From contig JBBMOL010000058.1 of assembly GCA_037954665.1 (NCBI GenBank), forward strand, positions 1,364,001-1,428,000: 64,000 nt of DNA. The letters are read 5' to 3'. Made by a program: the position numbers and the translations under genes. Below the pieces are notes generated by a model that was given only the letters and a program-made list of their open reading frames with translations, had not been told where the DNA came from and did no database searches. Within the stretch, counting starts at the first letter, position 1. Each line of letters opens with the position of its first letter. Source of the stretch: Laguncularia racemosa (taxonomy: Eukaryota > Streptophyta > Magnoliopsida > Myrtales > Combretaceae). Of this stretch, positions 11,241 to 23,230 are shown in pieces.

Positions 11241-12365
11241 AAGCTAAATGGTAAAACTCAGTTTGTAATGTGCCTTCAAGATGGAACCCTTAAAACAAAT
11301 CCTATAAAGGAAAGCAATCACTTTTCTTTGCTGATAAAGCAAAGAAAGCAAAGAAAAGAAATCAGTATTCTACTTGGTTTTCTTATATTATTCTTTTTGT
11401 TTTCATTTTTATTAGTCTCATCTCCAAGTCTCACTCTCATCTCAACTTGGTTTGAGTTTTTGTAGGTATGTTTCTACTCACTCTATCTCCTTTTCATATT
11501 GAAGAACAATGAAGTGGTTTTTGGATTTGAAATTATGATTCTTTAAGCATCTATTTATTTTCTACACAATTACAAGTTTTAAATGTTTGAATGTTTTTGA
11601 ATATTAAAATATATGTGGCATTGACTACAAATATTAATGCAGTTATGCTTAACTTGCTCTCTTTTTCTATACTATGTGATCTCATAATTCTATATGTTGC
11701 TACCTATTTTTGTACTCTGTTATTTATTTATTTATTGTGTTTCATTTTAGAAAAAAATTGATATTTTTAACTATTACTAGTGGAGAGCAGCTTCATTGAT
11801 ATTTTGGTTTCAAAAGCATCAACATCAAGCGAGTCATTTTCTTTCTTTATATTTGTGCTAATTGTTGTTTCATGTGTACATTTATTTTGTGTTAATAAAT
11901 AAAAATTTATCCTGTTTAACTTGGCTATTGTTACTGTACTTAAACTCATCAACTGCAAGCCACAAATCTTTTGAAAATATTCAAGATACTCGTGTGTTTT
12001 AACATAAAATCGATCTAAGAACGGATGAATTCATGATTCTTTGGGAAGAATTTTGATAAGACATGGCATATAATGTGAATTTAATGGAAGAGTTAATATA
12101 TCTATACTAACTTACAGCTTGTTAATATGTTTAGAGCTTAACTGTAGATTGAAATAGTTTGTCAATTGGAGAATTTATTTTTATTTATGACTTCATTATT
12201 ATAAGGTCCTTTTTTTTATCTATAATATTAAAACCCCAAACACCTTTCCTCGCCAATTAATTAATTATCTTGCCCACTCAAATTTTCTGCTGTTTGCTAA
12301 ACAAATAAAACAGCCTTAATCTTTATTTATTCATGTATTTTTTTTTTTGCCAATATGATTTAGCA
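11241..12365 (+). other. Possible promoter, 5' UTR exon and intron of the captured AG-peptide gene
   Basis: There is a TATAAAGG-like box near 11302, then a pyrimidine-rich transcribed-looking stretch ending TTTTTGTAG. A donor-like GTATGT follows at 11466. About 900 bp of AT-rich, intron-like DNA follow, ending in a T-rich tract and an acceptor-like GATTTAG at 12357-12363, just 2 bp before the ATG of the AG-peptide-like frame. This would be a 5'-UTR intron. It is inferred from splice-like signals only. Confidence 0.3.
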
Positions 12366-12557
12366 ATGGAATCACATAAGATAAAGCTGTTTTTCACCGT
12401 CATGATGGCTCTCTTGTCTCCGCGTCTACTGTGGCAACTAAAGAGGGTCCTGCACCTAGCCCCGCCTCGATCGGATGCTGCCATGTTCGTTCCAATTTTA
12501 ACTGCGATGACATCGCTTGCTGCAATGACAGGACAGAACAGATTTGGTTTCCGATAG
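12366..12557 (+). pseudogene. Arabinogalactan-peptide-like pseudogene with two compensating indels
   Basis: From ATG 12366 the frame gives a signal-peptide-like start (MESHKIKLFFTVMMALL). In the next frame it gives VSASTVATKEGPAPSPAS, with the Ala-Pro/Ser-Pro repeats that are hydroxylated and glycosylated in AG-peptides. Back in the first frame it gives SDAAMFVPILTAMTSLAAM, like a GPI-anchor signal. One base appears lost near 12419 and four bases (ATCG) appear gained near 12469, so the net shift is zero and only the middle is out of frame. The family (about 60 residues, plasma-membrane/cell-wall) fits in length. It probably arrived as a captured gene piece inside the CACTA element. Assignment rests on composition and layout, not on an alignment. 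Confidence 0.45.
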
Positions 12558-12779
12558 GGATAAAAATATTGCTAGTTTCAATTTTTTTTTTAAATTTTAG
12601 TTTTAACATTTCTTTTTATTTCTTATTTTCAGTATTTAATGGTTTTGTGAAAGACCAATTAGGTACACATTTTTTTTTTTATGAAATAACTTAACGCAAA
12701 CATTAACACTTGCATAGTATTATCTAGCTATTAAGGGTAGGTATGGTTTGTGACAATAGCTATTACATGTTTAGAATGA

Positions 12780-14819
12780 GTGGAAGAAGGTGGCACATGA
12801 CTTGTACTTCTCCAAAATATATCGAGGGGTATGGAGTTTCCTTGAAGTTGCCGTGCACCATTGTCGGGATTTAAATGGATTTATCCATTATTCTTGTCGA
12901 GATTGTCTTAATCATGAATGATTACCAATAGAGGCCATTAAGGTTCTCTAATCAATCAAGGAATAGTATGGTCTTACACTACTTGGATATTTCATAGGGA
13001 GACATCACATATTGATAGGTTGGAGCATACATACTCGAGTTTCAATGGCTCTAGGATTATTAATAATCAAGCAAGTGTGCAAGACCCACCAACATTGAAA
13101 GAAGTCATATGTGATAATGGCCATACGTTTGAGGATGATGCTAATCGTTAGGTATTATATGACTTAGCATGTAGCGGTAGTGACTTTGAAGATGATATGT
13201 TGGAGGATAACGGAGGAGAAGAAATTGACATGGATAAGTGGAGTGGCTTATTTGAAGAAGCTAAATGTGAGATCTATCCACGATGTAACGAATTTTCATT
13301 GTTATTTATTGTAATACAAATGATACATTTTAAGGTTGACGATCGACAGTCTATACAAAGTTTCAACAATTGGCTTAGTTTTGTGAAGAGTATATTACCA
13401 GAGGGGAAAATACTCCTAAGTTCCTACAATAAGTGTTGAAAAATGTTATGCTAATTGGAAATGGATACTCATTTTATTCATGCATATATAAATGACTGTG
13501 TCTTATTTATGAAAGCATTTAAAGACTTAGATTATTATCCACAATGTAACCATTCAAGATGGACAATGAAGACTAACAAGAATAAGAAGAAAACTCCTAC
13601 GAAGGTTTTACGGCATTTCCACTAATATCACGTCTTCAATGATTGTTCATGTGCAAAAAGACTTCACCTCTAATGAGATAGCATAAGGAGGGGTGTGTTA
13701 CTGAGGAAGATGAGACTTGGCATAAGGAAGGGCATGTGATTGAGGATAATGTTCTAAGGCACTCAAAAGCAAAGAAGGATTTAGACCAAAAGTTCCTTGA
13801 TTTTAGATCTAATCCAAGGAATGTACAGTTGGGACTTGCAATAGATGAATTCAATCTATTTAGTAATTTGAGTACGACATATAGTTCATGACTTGTTATC
13901 TTGTTTCCCTATAATGTGCTGCCATAGGCTTCTATGAAAGAACCATATCTTTTCATGTCTTTAATAATACCAGGTCCTACATAACTAGACAAAGACATTG
14001 ATGTTCTCTTACAACTTTTGATTGATGAGTTAAAGGAGTTGTGAGTAGAAGGGGTAAAAACCTTTGATGTTGTCTTAGGTCAATCATTTCGGATGCATGC
14101 AACACTATTATGGACAATCCATGATTTCCTTGCATATGGTGATATATCAGGTTGGATCACAAAAGGTTGCAAGGCTTGTCTTATTTACAATGTTGATGTG
14201 ACTAATGGGCATACACAAAGTAAATTTCATTACATGGGACATCAACAGTTTTTATTAATGAACCACAAGTGGAGTCATGAAAAGATGAAGTTTGATGGAA
14301 CTATGGAGAAACATATGGCTCTTAGGCTATAAAGCAATGAAGAGATTTTGATGTAATTGAGTCAATATGAGCATGTCATCTTAGGAAAGACAATTGGTCG
14401 TAGGAAGAGAAGGAGGTCAGATGATGAGCCTAATTGGTGTAAAAAAAGTATTCTTTTTAAATTGCCCTATTGGGATAAACTAATTATCAGACATAACTTA
14501 GATGTCATACACATCGAGAAAAACATATGTGACAGCTTAGTTGGTACCATTCTAAACTTTAAGGGTAAAGCAAAAGATATTGATAAAGTAAGATTAACTC
14601 TACAAGAGATGGGAATTTAGCCTGAATTGCATCTTCAACATGGAACAAGCTGGATAGTGAAACCTCCAGCACAATTTATATTGACTCCTAATCAAGTGAG
14701 AGAAGTGTGTAGCTTAATAAAGGACGTAAAACTTCGTGATGGATAGGCCTCCAACATTTTTACATGCTTAGGGGTGTCTGTGGCAACATTAAAGGGGTTA
14801 AAGAGCCATGATTGCCATG
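12780..14819 (+). pseudogene. CACTA transposase TNP2, 5' part (interrupted)
   Basis: The degenerate frames follow plant TNP2/Transposase_21 proteins in order. First comes an N-terminal associated domain with GVWSFLEVAVHHCRDLNG and a CRDCLN motif (12830-12920). Then come LFEEAKCEIYP (13240), INDCVLFMKAF with a YPQCNHSRW (13480-13560), MRWHKEGCV-like (13670), and RNVQLGLAIDEFNLFSNLSTTYS (13810). These are followed by FRMHATLLWTIHDFLAYGDISGW (14085), FKLPYWDKLIIRHNLDVIHIEKNICDS-type sequence (14455-14540), and GLKSHDCH at the end. Many stops and frameshifts are present. The product would cut and paste the CACTA element; this copy cannot. Element B splits it right after the codon for H in SHDCHV. 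Confidence 0.85.
14815..14819. repeat. Target-site duplication of element B, left copy (CCATG)
   Basis: CCATG precedes TGTTAACAC of the LTR and recurs at 44227-44231 after the far LTR. With one copy removed, the transposase reading frame continues from SHDCH to VLLEKI. Confidence 0.92.
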
Positions 14820-16057
14820 TGTTAACACTTCATTTTTGCCTCTAATGATCAATAATAATCAATTTTTAAATTTTTTCCATTTTTTACAATTTTTCTTCTA
14901 ATTTAGCAAAAATAGGAATAATATTCAAAAAAATAAAATAAATAGGAAAAATACATCAATTTTGGAAAATAATTGCAGAAACAATAATAAAAGGGTTAAA
15001 TAATTTTTATAAATTTTTGGAATTTCAAAATAATACAAAAATAATAAAAAATCGCATTGCATATATGCAAATAGCGAAAATAAAAATAAAAAAAAAACTG
15101 AGAAGTGGGCTAGCCTAGCTGGTCCGAGCTGTGCTCCGAGGCACATAGGGGGATGGCTCGTCACAGGTTCAAAACTTGGAGGGGGCATTTCCGCGTTTTG
15201 CCCGTTTTTTATTTTTGCCTGGGACACGTGTCAGCTCCTGATTGGCTGACATGAACGCACGTGCCGGGCGCGTGACCTTCTTCCTCCTTCGTCCGAGATC
15301 GTCGCCGGCGGGGGGAAAAATCGAATTTCGGCCGTTTTGATTCGATTTTTTGCACAAATCCAACAGATCTTTAACTAAAATAGGATAAACATGATCCAAT
15401 TGGAATCAAATCGCAATAAATCAATGGATTTACACAAATCGGAGATGGGTTTTTCAATCGAAATCCGATTTGCCTCAATCGGAGGAAATCCAAGCTTATC
15501 CAGCTCGATTTCTTGCGGCTATAAATAGAGGACGAATGTAGGAAGCAAAAGTACGGATCATAAGTGAGAAAAAGAGAGAAAATCAATAAATCGAAGCATC
15601 GCTAGAGTTCCTCAAGCCGCGACTGCTGACCAAGCTTCGAACCGCCACCAGGAGGCATTTTTGGAGAAATCCACCACTATGATTGAGTTCCCCACCCTCG
15701 AAAACCTAGGAAACGACCCTTCAACCTCCTCGAAAGGCCGCTAGAACGCCGTCAACAAACACTCCCAGCTGCCGTGATCATTCGACTCGACTCGACTTGC
15801 TTCGACCCGATCCGACCTGACTGACCCAACCCACACATTGACCCAAATCCAGGTAAGTCGGATTTTTGATTTTTTTGTATTTTTTATTTATTGAATTTAT
15901 TTATTTATCTGTTATTTATAATTAAAAAAATAGTAGAAAAATATTAGAATTTAGATTTTTTTTAGGGTTTAGTTTAGCATGAATAATGGAAAATTCTAAA
16001 TAATAATAATAATAATAAAATAATAAAATAATAGAAAAATAATAAAAATATATTAAA
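14820..16057 (+). repeat. Element B 5' LTR, left piece
   Basis: It starts TGTTAACAC. Box A-like TAGCCTAGCTGG lies at 15109-15120 and box B-like GGTTCAAAAC at 15166-15175. The G-box GACACGTGTC is at 15223-15232 with GATTGG at 15240, and TATAAATAG is at 15520. The LTR is cut at ATATTAAA by element A and resumes at 30547, where it matches the uncut 3' LTR at about 43345. Confidence 0.9.
16053..16057. repeat. Target-site duplication of element A, left copy (TTAAA)
   Basis: TTAAA precedes the TGTCGAGTCT end of A and recurs at 30542-30546. Confidence 0.9.
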
Positions 16058-18094
16058 TGTCGAGTCTAATTTTTTATTTCCCATTCCTAATCCGATCTAT
16101 ACTAGATCCTATGCTCATATAATGTAGACCCTCGACTTGAGTTAGGAATTTTGTTTTGTTTTGGAGTCGCCACCCAACTGTGGTTGGGAAAAATTGAATT
16201 AGGACTAATTAAGCGGATTAATCCTAATTTAGACCATTAGTTAGCGTGATTTTCTCTTTTTGTTTTTTGTGAAAAGAGGAAAGGAAAAACTAGAGTTTCT
16301 AAGTTCGGAGGTTAACCTATTAAAACCCTAAAGTTACCACCCTAATATCCAAAAATCTAAACCTTATACGAAATGTCCTTTATTTATTTATTTTTTTGTC
16401 TTTTATTTTTTTATTTTTGAATAACCTATTCTGAGAAAATGATTTTTGTTTCTTTTTAGGGTTTCCCCAAATGGGTGCCTACGTACTTGCTATTCAGGAT
16501 CAAACATGTCGTAGTTTGCTTTTCCTGAAAAACTTTAATATGTTGGTGATTTTTTAATTATGAATTTTTTTTTATTTACGTTTTTATCGTTTTAGTATTT
16601 TTCTAAAAAAATCAAAGCCTAAGCTTGATAATTTGATTTTTTGAAAAAAAAAATAATTTTAAGGAAAGACCAATTTTGGATTTATTTAAGAAAATGATTT
16701 TTATAAGTGATTAAAATTTCATTTTTCTATTTTTCAACCCATTTCTAATATTATAAATTTTTATTGATTTTTATTAATTTTTATAATTTTTATTGAAAAA
16801 TTTTCTCCTATATTATTTATCTATCCTAAACTAAAATCTAAATTTTTACTATTTTTTTCTAATATATATTTTTTATCATTTTCTTTATATATTTTCATAT
16901 TTTTATTATTTATTATTATCATTATTTATTCTTATTATTATTTATCCTAAATTAATTCCTAAAAACTAATCTAAATTCTAATATTTTTATATTTTTGAAT
17001 TATACATAACAAATAAATAACTAAAGAAATTCAAAAAATAAATAAATAAAATAACTAAATAAACAAATAAGAAATAAATAAAAAATCAAAAAATTCGACT
17101 TACCTGGATCCCGGTCGGTGCGCAGGTCAGGTAGGTCGAGTCGGATCGATCAGTCACGGCGGTTAGGAGTGTTCGTTGACGGCGTTCTAGCGGCCTTTCG
17201 AAGCAACTGAGGTGTCGTTTCCTAGGTTTTTGAGGGTGGGGAGCTCAACCATGGTGGTGGATTTCTCCAAAAATACCTCCTAGTGGCAGCTCGGTGCTTG
17301 ATCGGTGGTCGTGGCTTGGCAACTCCGGCGAGGCTTCGATTCTCTCTCTTTTCTCTCTTTTCCTCACTTTTGATTCGTGCCTATGCTTGTTGCCTTCATC
17401 CTCTATTTATAACCGCGATGAATCAAGCTAGATAAGCTCAGATTTCCTCCGATTGAAGCAAATCGGATTTGCGGTTAAAACCTCCCTCCGATTTGTGCAA
17501 ATCCATCAATTTGTTGGGATTTGATTCTAATTGGATATGTTTATCTTATTTATATTGAAGATCTACTGGATTTGTACAAAAAATTGAATCAAAACGGCCG
17601 AAATTCGATTTTTCCTCCTCGCCAATGATCTCGGACGAAGGTTGAAGATGATCACGCGCTCGGCGCGTGCGTCCGCTTTAGCCAATCGGTTGCTGACACG
17701 TATCCCAGGCGATGAAAAAATTTGCAAAACGCGGATTCTGCCTCCCCCACGTTTCGAACCCATGACCGAGCCCCTTTCTCCGCACCTCAGACCATGGTTT
17801 GGACCAGTTGGGCTAGCCTACTTTCGCGATTTTTTTATTTTCGCAATTTGCATATATGCAATGCAATTTTTTTATTTTTTTGAAATTTCAAAATTTTGTA
17901 AAAATTATTTAGTCCCTTTTATTGCCATTTCTGCAATCATTTTCCAAAATTGATGTATTTTTCCTATTTATTTTATCTTTTGAATATTTTTCCTATTTTT
18001 GCTAAATTAGAGAAAAAATAGAAAAAATTGGAAAAATGGTAATTGTTTATTGTTGATTATTATTGATCATTAGGGGCAAAAATGGGGTGTTTAC
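16058..18094 (-). repeat. Element A 3' LTR
   Basis: 2037 bp. On the minus strand it begins TGTAAACACC at 18094 and ends GACTCGACA at 16058. It carries tRNA-like box A (complement at 17804-17815) and box B (complement at 17751-17760), a decayed G-box at 17695-17704 and a TATA box (complement CTATTTATA at 17403). Confidence 0.92.
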
Positions 18095-18110
18095 AGCTGC
18101 CCCTCTTTGT
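18095..18110 (-). other. Polypurine tract of element A
   Basis: The minus strand reads ACTACAAAGAGGGGCAGC just before the TGTAAACACC start of the 3' LTR, matching the tracts of B and C. Confidence 0.8.
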
Positions 18111-19665
18111 AGTAAAGTTTGAAAAACTTAACTACAAAGACAAGAAAGACGCTGTTTTTAGCCTCTTGACTAAATGGATAACACCTTGGTTTGACTGGTT
18201 ATCTGGAATTGGGTTTCTAGTAGAAAAATGCTCCATGAGCTAATAACCCCACGAGTATTTTGTAACTGTTGGTATTGCTTAGGAAATGGTCTTAAATAAC
18301 CTAATAATCTAGAGTAATGTATCATCCCAAAAAGTGCTTTATGGGCTAACTAATTGGCGATAGAAACATCTCTAGGATTATTTAGGTGTGTGTTATTGTA
18401 AGTGGAATAGCTGATGATAGGAAGCGTTTTATTAGACTAGCAACCTTAAAGAGAAAATTGTCTTAGGAAGCGCTCTTATGAGCTGGCTATTTGTCAACAA
18501 AAGCGTCTGACTAGACTAGCGACTGTTGGAAGAGAAATACCGCCGAAGAGTGCTCTTATGAGCCGACTAATCGGTTATCGACAAATTTGGAAAAGTGCTC
18601 CTATGAGCTGACTAATTGATAGAGTCGAAAAGCATTCCTATGAGCTAACTAATCGATAGCTTTAAAAGGTGCTCCTGTGAGCTAACTTCAAGAAAGGGTG
18701 TCTAGGAAAGTGCCCCTTTGCAGGCTAACTAACCTATAGCGAGAGGACATGCCTCAAAAGGTGCCCCTTATGGGCTAACATTTTTGAAGGTATGTTTAGG
18801 AAAGTGCCCCATTGTGGGCTGACTAAACCATGGTGGGAAGCGTCTTCTTAGACTCGTGACCATGGGGAAGAAATGTTTCGAAAGGTACCCCTACAGGCTG
18901 ACCTTAAGAAGAGATATTTAGGGAAGTGCCCCATCGTGGGTTGACTAACTTATGGTGGGAAGTGTCTTCTTAGACTCGCGACCCTGGGGAAGAAATGTTT
19001 CGAAAGGTACCCTCACAGGCTGACCTTGAGAAGAGATATTTAAGAAAGTGTCCCATTGTGGGCTGACTAACCTATGGTGGGAAGACACGTCTCGAAAGGT
19101 GCCCCAATGTGCTGACCCTACGAGAGGATGTTTAGGGAAGTGCCCCAATGTAGGCTGACTAACCTATGCTTTTGAAAATGCATTCTACTGAATGAGTTAA
19201 ATGATTTGATGTTTTTATGATACGTGGATGATAGTTATTTATTCTAAGATACTTACCAATTTATCGCGGATAGCAACCAAACAACCGAACCTTCATGCTG
19301 GTTTGCTTCTCCTTCGCTTACTCTTGCTTCAAAATAGGGTTGAAGATCTTGACGCGTTTCCTTTCTTGTACGCATGGCTCTTTTGATGGTAATAATATCC
19401 TACTAATGCACTAGGTTTTAATGCTCAAAAGTAGGTAGAATTATATCACAAAATTTATTGAGATTCATTATCATTTCAATGTTTATCATTTATTGGTGAA
19501 GTGATGGGTAATGTGTTTAGGAATGTTTGTTGTAATGAGAATTGGTTGGAATTATCGACCATTCAGAGACATTAACTTTGCTTATAAAAAAATAAAAACT
19601 GGACTCAACGAAATTTGTATTGAATATTGGCTTTTATAACATCGGCAAAATTTCAATTCCCTTGC
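18111..19665 (-). repeat. 3' untranslated region of element A with tandem repeats
   Basis: This lies between the integrase stop and the PPT. It holds about four ~122-bp units (roughly 18690-19170, recognised by complement motifs such as TGTGGGCTGACTAAC and GACTCGCGACC) but only three or four degenerate 37-bp units (18547-18684). Elements B and C have ten or more 37-bp units, so copy number differs strongly between sister elements. Confidence 0.78.
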
Positions 19666-21468
19666 CTAAGGATAGTACATCTTAACAGCATCTGCATTAA
19701 TGGGGTTTCTTAATTCTGGACCATCCATTTGAATCAATATCATAGCACCTCCTAACAATACCTTCTTCACCACATATGGACCCTTATAGTTTGGGGTAAA
19801 TTTCCCTCTGGAATCTTGGGCATTCGGGAGAACTTTCTTTAGCACCAGATCTCCTTCTTTGAAGCATCGAGGCCTCATTTTCTTGTTAAATGCTCGAGCC
19901 ATCCTTTGTTGGTAACACTGGTTGTGACATAATGCAGTGAGTCTTTTTTCATCAATCGGATTCAACCGATCAAGCCTCTTCTTTACCCAGTCTGATTCAG
20001 TTAACTGTGTTTCTAACAGAACTCTGAATGATGGTATTTCGACCTCTACTGGTAGCACTGCCTCAGTACCATATACCAGAGAATATGGGGTAGCTCTAGT
20101 AGATGTTCTAATTGAGGTCCTATAAGCCATGAGAGCAAACGGCAACATCTCGTGCCAATCTTTGTAAGTGATTGTTATTTTTTCGATGATCTTTTTTATA
20201 TTCTTGTTGGCTGCTTCTACTGCCCCGTTCATCTGAGGTCGGTAAGGAGTTAAATTTCTATGGTTTATGTGGAATTGTTGACATAAACCTCTCATCGATT
20301 TGTTATTAAGATTGGTACCATTGTCGGTGATGATTGACTTAGGAACTCCGTATCGAGCTATTATGTCCCTCTTCAAGAAACGGACTATTGCCCCTTTGGT
20401 GACATTGGCATATGATGAAGCTTTTACCCACTTGGTGAAGTAATCAATTGCTACCAATATGAACCTGTGGCCATTGGATGTTGTCGGAGTGATTGGACCG
20501 ATTATGTCGATTTCCCACATGGAGAAAGGCCATGGTGCAAACAACAAGTGCAACTCGTTGGGTGGAGTGTTTATCTGGTTTGCGTACACTTGACACAAAT
20601 GACAGTGTTTGCAATCTAATTCCATGGTTAACCAATAGTAACCTAACCTCATGATTTTTCGGGCCAACATGTAGCCGTTCATATGAAGTCCACATACCCC
20701 TTTGTGTACTTCTTTCATCAGTTCACATGCTTCATTTCTATCCACACATCTTAGCAAGGTGGTATCAGGCGATCTTTTGTAAAGTATAGACCCACTTAAT
20801 AAGAAATGACTTGCTAACCTTCTGAGTATTCTTTGGTCATTCTTGTTAGCCATTTCAAGGTATTTGCTTTCTTGGAGAAAAGTTTTGATGTCGTGATACC
20901 AGGGCTTGTCATCTTGTGCTTTTTCAATTGCTAAACAGTAGGCGGGCCAATTTTCAATGTCTATTTTCAACGGTTGGACTCCGACTCCCCCTGTTATCTG
21001 AATCATAGATGCTAGTGTAGCGAATGCATCTGCAAACTGATTCTGAGTTCTTGGGACGTATGTGAAAGTGATTGCCTCGAATTCTTCGATTAACCTTGTC
21101 AAATGCTGATGGTATGGTACCAGTTTGGGGTCTTTAGTCTTGTATTCCTCTCTCGTCTGTAATATGATAAGTGAAGAATCTTCGTACACTTCTAATTCAC
21201 GGATTTCCATGTGGCAAGCCATTTTGAGGCTAAGGATGCATGCCTTATATTCTGCGATATTATTGGTATATAGAAACGTGAACCTTGTTGCTAAAGGGAA
21301 TTGTGTGCCGTCTAGGGATATCAACACTGCCCCAATCCCACAACCGAATACATTGGCAGCTTCATCGAAGAACATTTTCCACTTAGGGTTTCGCTCTATC
21401 TCACAATCTTCTACCGGTATGCCTTCCACTGTTAATATATTTTCATTAGGGAATTGAGCTTGTGGCTC
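19666..21468 (-). pseudogene. Element A archaeal-type RNase H and integrase region
   Basis: A 587-codon open stretch (19666-21429), continuous upstream across a TAA (21472-21474) with the RT/RNase H part. Residues about 15-150 form the second RNase H (WKMFFDEAANVFGCGIGAV with its first Asp at 22, NIAEYKA, YEDSSLI, NQFADAFATLASM). This domain is diagnostic of Tat elements. The integrase zinc finger follows (HKGVCGLH..CHLC); compared with B it lacks 12 bp in frame, which shortens the loop before the first Cys pair. The catalytic core has Asp in EIDIIGPI, Asp in ITDNG and Glu in NGAVEAANKN, with 35 residues between the last two. The C-terminal part has RGKFTPNYKGPYV and ends DAVKMYYP. Integrase would insert the cDNA into chromosomes. 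The upstream stop blocks a full polyprotein. Confidence 0.9.
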
Positions 21469-23112
21469 TTAGGAATCTCCCTCGACAGGGTGTTTTGCCA
21501 ATTGGTTGGCTAAAGATTGCCCTTTCATCGAGCTTTGATTTATGTATGTGATATCAAAGTCCGATAAGAGTATTTGCCATTTAGAGATTCTCCCTATCAA
21601 AACGGGCTTCTCTGCCAAGTACTTCAGAGGATCATGTCTTGTTAGCAACTCAATATGATAGTAAAGGGTGTATTGCCTTAATCGATGCATGACCCAAATC
21701 AGAGCACAGCAAGTCCTCTCTACTTCTGAATACCTTTGTTCCCCATCTGTGAATTTCTTGCTTAGATAATATATGGAACGCTCTCTTCCCTCTTCATCTT
21801 TTTGCCCCAACATGCACCCCATGGATTCAGGGAGTATCGTGAGGTATAAGAATAAGGGCTTCCCTTGCTTTGGGACTATCAAGACTAGAGACTTTATGAG
21901 ATAGTCTTTGATCGTCCTGAATGCTTCTTCACATTCGTCATCCTATTCTACTGCAACATTCTTTTTTAACAAACGGAATAGTGGGCGGCATTTATCTGTG
22001 AGCTGTAAGATAAAACGAGCTATATAATTTAACCTTCCCAGCAAACCTCTTACTTCTTTGACAGTGCGTGGGGAAGGTAGCTCTAATATAGACTTTACTT
22101 TGTCAGGGTCGATTTTAATGCCTTCCCGGCTTATGACAAACCCTAACAACTTGCCGGTTGTGACCCCGAAAGTGCACTTCTCTGGATTTAACTTGAGCTG
22201 GAACTTTCTCAATCGCTTAAACAACTTTCTCAGGATATCTGTATGGCTTTCTTCTTCTTTAGACTTGGCTATCATGTCGTCGACGTATACTTCAACTTCT
22301 CGATGCATCATGTCATGAAGTATCGCGACTATGGCTCTCTGATACATTGCCCCGAGGTTTTTCAAGCCAAAGGGCATGACTTTGTAAAAGAAAGTTCCCC
22401 ATGTTGTGATGAAAGTCGTCTTAGTTTTATCCTCTTCAGCCATTTTTATCTGGTTATATCCTGAGAAACCGTCCATAAATGAGAAAAGATGGTTTCCTAC
22501 AATGTTGTCTACTAGAACATCAATGTGAGGTAGGGGGAAGTTATCTTTTAGTGTAGCTTGGTTTAAGTCCCGGAAGTCTACGCATACGCGTACTTTTTCA
22601 TTCTTTTTTAGAACGAGGACTATATTTGCTACCCATTCTGGGTAGTCAGATGCTTCGATGAACCCTACTTTTAGCAGTTTCTTGACTTCTTCTTTAATCT
22701 TTAGTAAGATGTTAGGCCTAAATCTTCTCAATTTCTGCTTTTTAGGTTTGACATCTTCCCTTGTGGAAGCCTATGAACCACTATTGATTGGTCTAATCCT
22801 GGCATGTCGCCATATGACCTAGCGAACACATTTGCATATTCAGTTAACAGCTCGGTCATCTCACGTTTTTGCTCGGCACTTAAACTAGTCCCGATCTTAA
22901 GGTTTTTAGGTTTCTCAACACTTCCTAGATTTACTATCTCCACTAGCTCGTCAATTGAAATTCTGCTTTGTTCATATTTTTGCCAATTTTTTTATATTAT
23001 TTCGTGGTTAAGGATATCGCCTCCAACAACTGACCCAGCAGTATTGGAAACGATATCATTGTTTTCATTTTCTACCTGTGCGAAATGTCCCTGACGTTCG
23101 ATGGTAAGAGAT
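21469..23112 (-). pseudogene. Element A reverse transcriptase and RNase H region
   Basis: Reading right to left: a post-intron exon starts near 23112 (ERQGHFAQVENEN). A TAA near 22995 replaces a Gln present in B. A ~1-base loss near 22758 shifts frame just before LRRFRPN. RT follows with VRVCVDFRDLNQAT, FSFMDGFSGYNQI and the catalytic YVDD (about 22278). RNase H then has SKKFTDGEQRYSEVERTCCALIW and HHIEL-like motifs. A TAG at about 21943 replaces CAG of B. RT and RNase H copy the RNA genome to DNA in the virus-like particle. The YVDD is intact but the frame is broken. Confidence 0.88.
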
Positions 23113-23230
23113 CTGGGTGAAGTAAAATGAAAGCAGATATATATAAGTAAGACAAATTGTAATTTATTGAATTATGTAAAGAAGTCTCAATAAAAATTGT
23201 TTAACAATTGTTCCCTATCCTTGAGCTGAC
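23113..23230 (-). other. Probable intron between protease and RT in element A
   Basis: The upstream frame ends with SARSAQG and a stop (complement at 23215-23217). The next conserved frame starts after a pyrimidine-rich tract ending CACCCAG (23113-23119). Element B has the same layout. Ogre elements are known to splice an intron at this place. The donor is not certain; GGTCAG or a GT slightly further upstream are candidates. Confidence 0.5.

Noticed and set aside
17642..17953. Open frames of 100-164 codons inside the element A LTRs (also 29907-30401)
   Set aside because: They are on the strand opposite to the element, occur in both LTRs, and read through the tRNA-like and G-box region; shadows of LTR sequence.
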